Source: Thozetella sp. PMI_491
Lineage: Eukaryota > Ascomycota > Sordariomycetes > Chaetosphaeriales > Chaetosphaeriaceae
NCBI GenBank assembly: GCA_021432635.1
Contig: MU270130.1
Span: 1-64,000 of the forward strand
Reading direction: 5' to 3'
DNA: 64,000 nt
The notes under the pieces were generated by a model that saw only the letters and a list, made by a program, of their open reading frames with translations, did no database searches and was not told the origin of the DNA. Both the position numbers and the translations under genes were made by a program. Below, piece after piece: positions 10,344-21,700 of this stretch. The stretch's first letter is position 1; every line of letters starts with the position of its first letter.

Positions 10344-11806
10344 ATGCATCTCTCTGAAAAGTTCACATTGAACAATGGCCAAAAGATACCCGCGATCGGT
10401 CTCGGGACCTTCCAGGGCGACAGTGGCAATGCCGGTGTGAAGGACGCTGTGAAGCTGGCTTTTAAGTTAGGGTACAGGCACATCGACACTGCGAGCGTTT
10501 ACGGAAATGAAAAAGAAATCGGGGATGCCATCAAAGAGTGTGGTATCCCTAGACAAGAGATATATGTAACTTCTAAGCTGTAGGTATTGTGCTATGCAGT
10601 GTGGTGTGTCAATGACTGAGCTAACAACCCAATTTCAGAGCCCAAACCTGGCATGAACCCGGAGACGTTGAGAAAGCTATAGACTCGACGCTTAGAGACC
10701 TTCAGCTGAATTATGGTATGGACCTCTGGGATTTTATTGATGGCCTGTATAGAATCTAATCCTTTGATCGCAGTTGACTTATATTTGATGCATTGTATGA
10801 CCTGCTTGGTAGACGAGTGACTATAGAGACTGACAAAGCCAAGTTCCTCACGCATACAAGCCTGGCAAAGACAATAGTACTATTAGACATTCAAGCGGCA
10901 ACGGCAAGGTACGTTCAAGCTGCCCATGATCGATAATGTCTGACGCCGAGACAGCCAGTAATAGACTACGAAATGTCAAGGAATTACCCAGAGACTTGGA
11001 AAGCAATGGAACGACTAGTAGACTTGGGCAAGGCCCGCTCCATTGGTAATCCACCCCACGAGTCAATTTCAGTATGCCAGATCTTGTTGAGTTGAAAACA
11101 GAATCTAATCATGAGTGTCAGGCCTGGCTAATTTCAACATCCTGAAGACAAAGAGGATCCTAGAAACTGCGAGGATAGTTCCAGCAATTAATCAAGTTGA
11201 ATTGCATCCGTAAGTTATACGGTTAACCGTCTTGATTCCGCGCCCAGCCAAACACTCACTCTTGTATGTAGCTACCTACCGCAACACGCGCTATTCGAAT
11301 TTTCGTCCAGAAATGGCATCCTACTCATGGCTCATCAGCCACTTGGTGGTCGGCCAGCTGGAGTCGTTCGTGGCCATCCTGACCATCCATTTCCGACCGA
11401 AGACCCAAAGGTATTTGACGTGGCGACATTCGGAAGCTGGCGCTTGCTAATGCTTGGCATAGATAAAAGACATTGCTACTCTAGCCGGGATGACGCCAGC
11501 ACAGGTAAGCTAGTTGATGTCGCTCAAAAATACTTGTGTCGTTCGAATGATAGGCTGAATGTCTAGATCTGTCTCTCGTGGGCGGTACAGCGGGGTATCG
11601 CGGTTATACCGAAGTCTGTGCAAGAGAAACATATGAGGCAGAACTTTGAGTTGAAAAGGCTCTCAGAAGTAGAGTTCGATGCGGTCGATGGGCTGGCTGA
11701 CACGCGTGGTCCCAGAAGATTTTTGGACCCAAGCCGACATCTTGGCTTCAATATCTTCGATGAACAGCACGATCAGCCTGTAGACGATACGGCCCCCTGG
11801 GATTAG
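10344..11806 (+). CDS. Aldo-keto reductase
   Basis: Nine exons: 10344-10579, 10639-10715, 10774-10794, 10844-10908, 10955-11045, 11122-11209, 11272-11410, 11463-11504, 11567-11806 (332 aa, phases close). Exon 3 is only 21 nt. The AKR tetrad is complete: Asp48 and Tyr53 in IDTASVYG, Lys78 in VTSKL, His111 in YLMHFPH. Later landmarks are [19 protein letters not shown], a HQPLGG segment and the NADPH-binding VIPKS segment. The expected reaction is NADPH-dependent reduction of aldehydes, ketones or sugars in the cytosol. It is divergent from the fructosamine-kinase-like gene. The exact substrate cannot be told. Confidence 0.9.
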
Positions 11807-12105
11807 TGGCTAGTGTCTAGAGTCTGCGTGTCTCGGCGAGCTCTGCTTTCGCAAATACAAATTTCGGCAAAACATTCTGTCCCCGGCTGCCTTTGTGACC
11901 TGATCATGAAACGCGGGCCGGGCCGCAAGAGGAGAGGCGCCGGCGCTGATGCCTAGGTCGCGGCGCTAAATTTGTGCACGTAATTGGCCGAGGAGCAACA
12001 GCTTGTCGGCCGCCCGATGTTCTGGTCAAAACCAACACTGACTGGAAATGGGTCATCCTCAATCTCAACTTCCCCCGGATCTCTCGCTTCGTCGACGCGG
12101 CCCGA
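11807..12105. other. Intergenic, NLR upstream region
   Basis: GC-rich spacer between the AKR stop and the proposed NLR start. It includes a CGGGCCGGGCCGC-rich stretch near 11915. No gene is seen. Confidence 0.4.
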
Positions 12106-15100
12106 ATGGATCAGGTAATTGCCCAGTCACGTTAAAACCAAAAAGAGATGGCATCGCTGCGCCGTCATCCATGGGTGGTACTCGGTATAGCATTTGCGAG
12201 GTTTACCTAGCTGACTTGACCTTTCGGGTTTTCTAGCCACGAAAGAAATCTTTCGTCTCAGGATTGCTTTCTCGAGCTACGACAGAAGTAGATATCCAGG
12301 GCGACTTTTCAACTCTGGAAATATCTCTTGACAAGAAGGGCGCCCTAGGCCTTACTACTCTACACGAACCATCACTACCCACGAGGCCGGTGGCAGACAT
12401 CGTCTTCATCCATGGACTTGGAGGAGGCAGCCGCAAGACTTGGTCCTTCTCAAACGAGCCATACCACTTCTGGCCCCAAGCATGGCTGCCAGAGGAACCA
12501 GATCTCAGCGATGTGCGGATTCACTCATTCGGCTACAACGCCGACTGGACCGGGCGTCGCCAAAGCGTCCTACGCATATACGACTTTGCGCAATCGTTGA
12601 TCTCCGAGCTGAAGAACAACCCCAGCGTGCGACGTGACAGCACACGCATCATTTTGGTCGGCCATAGTATGGGCGGCTGCGTAGCAAAAAAGGCGTACAT
12701 TCTCGCGCGCCAAGACCAGACCTGTCGGGACCTAGCTAGTCGCATGCACTCGATATTCTTCTTGGGCACGCCGCACCGAGGCTCCGACATGGCATCCATT
12801 CTGGAAAACATGCTTGTGGTGACCTGGGGCAGAAAGCCCTTCGTGACGGATCTTACCCCCAATTCTTCAGCCATGGAGCAGATCAATGACGAATTTCGGC
12901 ATGTCGCGCCAGACTTGAGACTGTGGTCTTTTTACGAAACCCTTCCCATCAGCGCCGGGATGGTAAACCGCATCATCGTGGAGCGGAGTTCGGCGACACT
13001 CGGCTACCATAATGAAGAGATTGCGGCCATGAATGCGGACCACCGTCAGGTCTGCAAGTTCGCCAGTCCGGCCGATCCTAACTATAAGATGTTGAGAAAT
13101 TCACTCCTGACGGCAGTCGACCTAATCAGATCTGCGGCTCTCGAACCCTCGCTGCCTTTCACCGGTCTCCACGACGTGCCAGCCAAAAGACCGAGCCCTC
13201 CCCAGACAGATATAGATGCCAGTCTGCGTATCAAGTCTTTTCTCAGCATCGATGACTCGATGGAGAGCTACCTAGCTACGTTGCAAGATCTTAGAGAGCC
13301 TGGTTCGTGCCTCTGGTTCACCGAGAAGCCCTCCTTCACCTCCTGGCACGCCGGGGGGGAACATCGTATTTTGTGGCTTACCGGAAGCCCTGCAACCGGC
13401 AAATCGATAATTGCCAGTCATGTTATTGATCATCTGCAGTTTTCATCCGGCTGCTGCAGCTATTTTCTATACGGCCATACAACGACGGCTCGGTCAACTC
13501 TGAGTGATGCTTTCAGAGCTCTCGCATTCCAGATGGCAATGCAGGATGATGTCATAAGAGACGCCATTCTACAACTCAATGAGCACGATCCAGTTTTAGA
13601 TAAAACCGATGAGGCTCTTGTCTGGAGAAAGCTGTTCGTCGGAAGCATATTCAAGCTGCCATCTTTCGCACAGCATTTCTGGGTGATCGATGGCCTGGAC
13701 GAGTGTGTCAACTCCAATACCCTTTTCACAAAGAGGCTTCTAGCCACCACCCCCCCCGGGCTTCGCATATTTGCCACAAGCCGAAGGCTCGATGCAATTG
13801 AGCGCGGTCTGGCCGCCCTAGGACCTCTGGTCAGCGTCCACGAGCTGACAGACTTGGACACGCTCGCGGACATGCGGCTCTTCTTGGCAACCAAGCTCAG
13901 AGAGCTCGACAGACTCGACAGTGATCTAGAGTGCGACGCTATGTGTGATAAAATTCTCAAGAAATCCTCCGGCTCCTTCTTGTGGGTACGCCTTGTGCTG
14001 CAAGAGTTTGAGAATGCTTGGACCCAAGAAGCAATGGAGTCGGTTTTAAACGAGGTCCCGGTGCGCCTACAGGACCTATACTCCAGGATGCTGTTCTCCA
14101 TCGAAGAGGACAGACACAAGACTTCATTAGCCAAGTCCATACTGACCTGGGTCGTCCTCGCCCCTCGTCCTCTGGCATTGGAGGAACTGCGGGCGGCAGT
14201 ACAACTAGATCTGAACCAAAAGCTGCAGAACATCAGCAAGGCGATTCCCAACCTATGTGGCCAGCTTGTCCTGATCGACAGGGACGACAAGGTGCGCATG
14301 ATTCACGAGACAGCGCGGGAATTCCTCCTCTCGGACAGCTTATGCTCAAAACTTTCTGTGCACAGGCGGAGCCACGCCCGGCTCGGCTCGCTGCTTCTGC
14401 GTTATTTGTCAGGGGACGTACTCAAGTCACGCCCGCGGCGGCCCCATAACACCGCCAGGCCCAGAGGGTTCGCTAGACCCGCCACTGCTGCACTGCGGCC
14501 ACCTGAGCTTCCTCTTCTCGATTACGCTTGCCGGTATTTCTCGGAGCACCTGTACCGCTGCACCTCGGAGGACTATGAACTCGCGGAGGATCTCTGCACG
14601 TTTCTCAAAGGCAACAATGTCCTCTCGTGGGTCGAACACATTGCAAAAAGCCAGGACTTGAACGACATCACGAGGACAGCAATAAACCTACGCCGCTATC
14701 TAAGCAGAAGGGCTAAATACGTGCCTCCCACGGACCCGTCTATCCATCTCATCGATAGCTGGGTAACCGATCTCATCCGCGTGGCAGCGAAGTTCCGACC
14801 CCAGCTCCTCGCTTGCCCGTCGTCTATCCATTACCTCATACCGCCGCTGTGCCCTTCAGATTCGGTTATTGCGAGAACTTATGCCAAAGACCCACGGCCG
14901 GCAGCTTTGATTGTGGAAGGGCTTCCCCGCGGCATATGGGACGATTGCTTGATCCGCATAGATTTCGAGCATGGGCAGACAACAGCCGTCACCTATGGCG
15001 ATTCTCTCTTCGCCGTCGGATTATCTACTGGTCAAATCTCGATTTATGATGCAGGATCTGTCCAGCTCTCGTTACGTGTTACGCATCCTGAGAGAGTAAA

Positions 15101-17236
15101 GTTACTCGAGCTCAGCCGTAATGACCAATTCTTACTGTCGTGTGGCAATAAGCAGCTAAATTTATGGAACCCGAAGACCGGTGACCAGCTTCTCGTAGTT
15201 CCCCTTGAATCTCTACCGCTCGCTTTTATCTTCTTGAGTAGCGACGAGTTACTTGGTGCTTTTCAGTCTGGCGAGCTTAGGAAATGGTGAGCAACCTTAC
15301 TTTTTGAATACTCTTCCCCCGCCGACCCCCCCCCCCCCCCCCCCCCCCACTAGCACCGTTTGTTTCCCTGTCCACTATTGCTACAACACCTCCCTAAGCT
15401 AGAATTACAAGCTGATATGATACTCTCCTTCTTTTGTCAAACAGGAATCTTGAGACTTACGAGCATGATTCGATATCCTGGAAATTTGATGCTGATGAAC
15501 TGGCCTCCTGTTCGCAATTCTCCGTGCCGGATCAGCCGCCGAATCGTGCTGCGTTCATATCGACATCAGAAGTTGTCATGCTGGCACTCGGTTATCGTAA
15601 ACACCCTGTGATTCTCTGGAATGCCCTTGAGTTGCAGCTGCAGGGTCAATGTACGACCCATGCCAACAACGGGATCGATGACATGGTCTTCAATCCGAAC
15701 CCAGAGATCCCGGCCCTTGTGGTGTCATATGTCGACGGCCGGCTCTGTGTGTTTGACTACACCTCCACCGCTGCTACCTCCACCCTTTCAGACCGTTTTG
15801 CTCACAGTCTTGCCTGCTCACCCGACGGCCGTAGTCTCGTTGCGGGAAGCAGCCACGGTGGTATCGAGGTGTTTAAGTTCGACCAGGATAGCTACGGAAG
15901 TGTAGGGCTCGTACCCATATATCGGCTTGCGGCCGAGGACGACACTATTCGCGGCGTTTCCTTCGCCTGTGATGGCTTGCGCTTTGTGGATGTGCACGCG
16001 CAACAATGCCGCGTATGGGCACCAGCCGCCCTAGTCCGTATGAGCAACGAGCTGGAAAGCACGAGCGACGCGGTGATCCTACCATCCATCGCTGGGGGCA
16101 TGATGGAAAGCTCTGAAGAGCACGAGATCACCAGCAACATCACTGCATCCGAGGACGGAAGATATGTTGTCGCGGGGAAAAGAGGCGGCGATGTGGTTCT
16201 ATTCTCCACCACGAAAGGAGACGAGGTTGGTGTGCTCTTCCGGCACGCTAAGGGTGTCTGCGTCGTTGCTATTGCCCTTGGCGAGGCGGGAAATATGGTG
16301 GCCTCTGCCGATGACTCCGGGCGGGTGCTTGTCGCGGAGTTGGCTGTGCCCTTGCCAAATCATGCCGCAGCAGCCCAGCTACCCGACCAGAAGCTTGCTG
16401 CTGCTCGCATCGCATTTCAACGTCGATTTCATGGCGCAGTACAGCGCCTTCTCGTCAACGCGGCTGCTGATCGCCTCGTGGTCAGCGGACGGTGGGTTGA
16501 TGAGCTGTGGGAGCTGCCATCGGGCGACGTACTGGCGTCTCGCAAGAGCGACACAGGGAGCTTCCGTTCCGTCTTTCAGCACCCAAGGAATTCAGCCTGG
16601 CTCGTCAGCATGGATGGCGGCACCGCGAATATCTTAGCCTGGGCGGATTTTGAGGAGCAGAGCAGCGGGCAGGGGGCTCGACTAGAGCGGCCTGTGGCAC
16701 CAGCGCCCGATAGGTATCTGGACAAGACAGCGGCATCAGCCGTATCTCACAGTAGCGGAGCCGAATATGTCGTTGAATTTGTGCGACCGACTCCGTCTCA
16801 ACTCGGCAGCTTAAGCATTTGGCCAGTCGCTGCATTCGACCTGCCGCCTGGGTCAGCGTTTCCCATGACTGACCCGGCGCTGGAGACTATTACTCCTACT
16901 ATCCTCTCCATAATCGGCTTCGCGAGCCCATCGATGCTGGTATTTCTAGATATCAATCTGTGGGTATGCACTCTCGAGCTGCAGCACTTCACAAAAGCAC
17001 ACAGGCCGTCATCTGCGAGACCTACACTCCATAGTATTCGGCGCTTCTTCGCGCTGAGCGAGTGGCGCACAACAGCCGGTGAGCTGATCTGCACACTCGC
17101 AGCTGTCTCTGGGAATCCTCAACGGAGCGGAAGGCGCCATGTTGTGTTTGTGAACGGCCACCGTCTTGTTGTATTCAAAGGTGGACTAGAGATATCGGAG
17201 ACAGTAGTTACTGGCACGGCGCCTGCTCGGCAATGA
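12106..17236 (+). CDS. NLR-type protein: hydrolase-NACHT-WD
   Basis: Exons 12106-12114, 12237-15286 and 15445-17236 (1616 aa). The start is inferred: exon 1 would code only three residues (MDQ), joined in phase to exon 2, which has no early in-frame ATG of its own. The N-terminal alpha/beta-hydrolase of the SERAC1/lipase type shows VFIHGLGGG and the nucleophile elbow GHSMGG (Ser147). NACHT follows with P-loop GSPATGKS (386-393, Lys392) and Walker B WVIDGLDE (Asp488-Glu492). The region after about residue 900 has repeated hydrophobic-Gly-Asp strands typical of WD/propeller repeats. In fungi such NLRs act as sensors that trigger incompatibility or cell death; the hydrolase would be the effector. 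Intron 2 (158 bp) contains a run of 23 C. Confidence 0.85.
15326..15348. repeat. Poly-C run (23) in NLR intron
   Basis: Twenty-three consecutive C on the sense strand, inside the 158-bp second intron of the NLR gene and about 96 bp before the acceptor. The length in a given assembly may be a sequencing artefact. Confidence 0.9.
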
Positions 17237-17411
17237 CGCATGGCCAATACGCAGGAGCATAGCTAGGTGATTGCTCAAAGAGAATTTCTGTTCCTGAATA
17301 TCCTCATACATGTGACAATAAGATACAAACTGCATGTTTACTATGTTGCCGTAACGGGCTTTGCAAGGCTCGCCGACAAGTTCTGCCTGGCCATCCACTC
17401 CTCCAAAGCCG

Positions 17412-18330
17412 TCATAGAGCAGTCGTTGCCGGCCTAACACCCGAAAGCTGCTGGTGGCCAAAAAAGAACAGCTGTCGCCTTGTCTCACTTGCCTTCCTCA
17501 AGTCGGAGGCCTTCAGCATGTCCACGCCGCTATCATATCCCGGGTCGGACGCGTACGAGAACATGTAAGCGGCCTCTAGTCCCAAGTCTGCGTCGCCCAC
17601 TGCGCTAATCATATCCTCGGGCATCCACTTACTTATAAGAAGCGGTGACTCGACTCTACCCCACAAGGAAATCCACTCGGACCATGTGCATGTTGTTCCC
17701 CCCGTCATGTACGCCCTCCCAGGTGGCGTCTGAGAGACTGCGTAGACGAAGTTGCCAATGTCTGAGTTCACATCAAGGTGGGGTTGCTCTCTGTTAGGCT
17801 CGGTAGTAATCCATCCTGAAAGAACCATTCAATAGCTGAGTAGGACACCGCTGTCGGTCAGCTCTTCTCAGTCTGGCATGGAAGACTAGCTTAGGTGGCA
17901 ATCCACCTTTCGAAGATAAGAGCTAGGCAGAATTTGATGGCTCGTCATGAAATATCCAGTTTGGATGCGGGACATCTTGGCTACTAGCTCGGGATGCTTC
18001 TCGTTCACGAAGTCCGGGAATATGTCTTCCTTGGCCCCAAAGTGATACAGCTCCGTGTAGGTTCCCGTGCCGCACATGGATGCAAGGATGAGCGTCGAGA
18101 CCAGAAAGCCGCTCGCGTCCAGTGAGTCCACCGTCGCTGCAGCGGCATCTGTGATGCACCTACCGGCCCGGTACTCGATGTCGTGTGCGAGCCGACGGAC
18201 GGGGATGCTTTTGTCTTTCTACTGCCTTCATTTTATATTTAACTCTTGTGGCTGTAGAGACAAAGCTGAGCAACTGGCTCGCCGGCTCGCCGAACACGCT
18301 GGTCGCTATTATATACCTTGATTCAGCCAT
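17412..18330 (-). pseudogene. Broken NmrA-like gene
   Basis: Pieces of an NmrA-like NAD(P)-binding protein lie in order on the minus strand: a start at 18330 with MAESRYIIAT; a middle piece (about 18180-17890) with CITDAAAATVD, GTGTYTELYHF and RIQTGYFMTS; and a C-terminal piece (17828-17412) with DVNSDIGNFVYAVSQ and a YMTGGTTCTWSEW block. The Rossmann glycine motif is not recognisable and roughly 50-60 residues of the N-terminal half are missing. The middle and C-terminal pieces are out of phase: the only visible donor (CGAAAG/GTGGAT) gives the wrong frame. The C-terminus also drifts after DLRK. Intact relatives are redox-sensing or quinone-oxidoreductase-like proteins. An unusual splice pattern is the alternative. 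Confidence 0.6.
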
Positions 18331-18740
18331 TTATAGAAGGCGCGTCAGTGGCTGGCGATCGTTCTCCTGTGAGAAATATACCATTCACCCCCCAAAGTAA
18401 GCGGAGATGGCGTCGATCTAGGATGAAAGCATGCAGCACTTAGTAAACAATGCGTTTGTCGGGGACTAGTCTTCATATTACAGCATCTCGACAATACATA
18501 ACTAGCAATTGGGGGGGTCATAGGTAAAATGATATGGATAGAATACTAACCGATCCGATGGGTGGTTGGAATCCTACGTGGGGCAGTCAACGGGCGCAGT
18601 ATTGTATTTCTAGCTTGCCCGTCCTTACTCAGAAATAACGTTACTATGCCACCGAAAATAGAAATATAGGGGAGGTAGCCGGGATAGTAAGAGATAGAGC
18701 CGCCCTCATTCTGCACCTCGAGCTCAAATTCCGTATCCAG
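18331..18740. other. Intergenic spacer
   Basis: AT-rich spacer between the broken NmrA-like gene and the 3' end of the large DUF6603-like gene. It contains a run of 7 G near 18510. No gene is seen. Confidence 0.4.
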
Positions 18741-21700
18741 CTAAGCCACAGGGATTACATACGGCAATGTGGGATAGTACCTGTCCATTTCTTTGACGAG
18801 AAGTACAGGCTGCGCATCGAGTAGCTGCCAGTCAGTTCGTTTGTCCTCGTTGATGCGCGGAGTGTTCGGCACCACTGCGGCGGAAGATAAGGGTACTCCT
18901 GCGGTGGCAGTCCCCGAACCGGCACTGTCATTCCCAATCATTTGCTCTGGCGGTCGAATTGTCCACTCAAGCACGTCCGCGATCGATTTCACAATTCCAG
19001 CGCGGAGGGTGCTGGCATCGATAGCTGTCGCAGAGGGGCTAGAAGTGGCAGCAACGACCGAAGAGGATGGAGAGGGAGACGGGGCGAAGGCTGTCGGGTT
19101 CCACAGGGTCTCGAATTCCTTCCAGCGCTGGACCTGCGCATCGGTCGTGTCCGACGCGTCGGGTTCAAAGCAGGCACCCGCAAAAACACCTCCTTGATCC
19201 TCTTGCTGTGGAAGAATGTACGTGCCGTCAATGGGTTGGCGCATAGCGGCGGTGGCGTCGAACTCGATGATGGGGCTCGCACGTAGAACCGGGTCCGGCG
19301 GCGTGATTCGCACGGCTTGAACTAGATTTACGGTGCCATTTTGGCCGTTTGTCAGGTTCCCGGGCCGAGCGCCGCCCGGCTGGAGGGGATCATTGCTGGG
19401 GTCGTACACGGACCACAGAGCAACGGCCGCTGACTTGATGACGAGCTGGGCGTGGAAGTCTGGTACAATTTGATGAATAGTCTTCGTCAGATCCTTAGGG
19501 TCGGCGAGAATCTGATAGATGACGACTTCGACGCTTGAGGTGATTGGGTTGGAGCTCTTGGAGTGCATAGGCCATGAAAAGACTCCTGGTACGTCAGGGA
19601 CCTTCCCATCGCTGCCAGCAGGCAGATGGATACGGGGAAAAGTCGAACCGTCTTCACGATTATCTATCCGGAGATACGCCTCACTGAGTGAGAAATCGCA
19701 GTCGATGCGGAACTGAAGCGTACCCGCTTGCACGTACCACTGGCTCGTGGCCCCGGTCGATGGGAAGGTGTTGTTGGGCCCCGCCTGGGGGGTTGCCGCT
19801 GGAATAAGACCCTTCTCGACCGTGAATTTGTGCTGTGCAACATCCTTATCGCTACCAATCGTGTCGTTTGCCGGCGGTGCGGAGTTGGGACCGGTCGTCT
19901 TGACCATGTCGTAAAATGCAGGCAGAGAGACAGCATCGTATGCCGATGCATTCTCCGACGCGCCAAAGTCGATACCAAAGCCAAAGAACCAGAAGTCAAC
20001 CCACGCATGACCACCGAAGTCGTTGGGGCCCCAGATTGTCATGTCGGCTCCTAAGTGGATGGAGATGTGGATATGAACGAAGAGGATATCTGAGAGGTAG
20101 TTAGTAATTCGACTGTTTACACGAAGCGATTAGCAGTAGATGCGCGCTGAACTCACCAATATCGCACTCAACGCCAACCGACAAGCTGATCTCGGCCCGG
20201 AAGTGGAAGGGCTTGAAATTGATAAATGCGTCAAAGACAACATCGCAGTAGGCGCTCACAGGGCCGACGCTGAGTGAAAAGTGTAGCTGGCCGCCAGCCA
20301 TGGCGCACTTGGGAGTCACCGCAAGGTACCCCAGACCTGAGACTTGAATCATGTCGCCGACGGTGAAGTTGAGACCAACACGATCAGGAGTGGGATAGTG
20401 GGAAGGCACATCGTAGCCTCGTGCGTAGCCGCCGATAGATACCACCCAGTCACCTGCGTGTGTGTTGGGGCCAAACCAGAGGTAGAACGCTGCACCGCCC
20501 ACCAGCCTGGCTTGGGGCACGTACACGTGCGACGGTGGAGCCATGACGGCGTTGGCGGCGATGTAGCCATCGGTGAAATCGATTTCCACGGACACTAAAA
20601 TCTCAACATAGAATAGCGAGGCATTCACCGGTGCCAACGGCTCCATCTGAAAGATCCCGTCACCGAGGAGTGCAGCAGTGACACCGCCCTCGCCACCAGC
20701 CTTCCCAGTGTCGACGTCAAATACCATGACAGCGGTCAAAGTCAGCAGGTCAAATGCAGTTATGGTCATACCGGCACAGAACCACGCCGAGCCTTCCTTT
20801 GGATATACAAACTGCGGCGGGTCATAGACGAGCGCGTCTAGGACCTTCATGGGGTCGTTACCACATCCCGCAGAGGCGGAATCGCTGATAAAAGGGAATT
20901 CATATAGCTGGCTTACGTCTGGCATGGTGACCGCGTAGTTGTAGCCGAAACCCAGGCGCACACCCGATATAGTGACGAGTTCGAGCTCCACGAGCGGCCC
21001 ATCAAGCTTGCCGTACACGAACACGGCACGGAAGCCATCCGAGGTAGCACTAGCAGATTTGATCATGTACTGGCCGATGGCTAGCACCTGCCACGCCTCG
21101 AAGCCAACGGCAATGCCACCGCTGTATGTCTCCACATCACCCTCGTCATCGTGAATGAAGACACCTTCTAGCGTTAGAGGGGCCTTGTTCACCCCCACCT
21201 CGATACCGTGCAAGCTAGGATGGATGAGTCGCTTTGTTACTATAGTGGACAAGTCATCTAGCTTCACTTGCGTCAAGTCGATAGAGAGAGTGAAACCGAT
21301 GACTGAGAAACTGAGAGGTCCCAAATCTAAGGTGGCGTCGACCGAGATGACAAGTGATGGGTTCTTGAACTGGAAGGTCAAGGCCGAGATGGAAAGCGGG
21401 CCTGCCTGCTGTGAGGTGCTTCCTTTGGTCGGTGACGGTTCGGCAGCCTTTGTGCCGTCGTCTTCCTCCAGTGCCATGATCCCACCATGATTGACCCGCT
21501 CTATTGGGGTTACGACAGCCACTGGTACAGTAACACTTGCCCCAGCGTCATGGAGCGCCAGTTCCTTCAGCCTCGGCGGTGGCGTTGATGGCTGCGTCGA
21601 GCTCTTGTCTGCATTGTGGAACACGTGATCGAGAACAACCTTTCCTTTGACCACGACCATGAAATGATGACCTGCCTGCAAGACAATATTGGGCTTGTTG

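Noticed and set aside
12048-12114. ATG at 12048 as the NLR start
   Set aside because: Its frame reaches the 12115 donor in the wrong phase for exon 2; the ATG at 12106 closes in phase.
13460-14299. 279-aa open frame opposite the NACHT region
   Set aside because: Shadow of the strongly supported sense-strand NLR exon; Ser/Arg-rich antisense composition.
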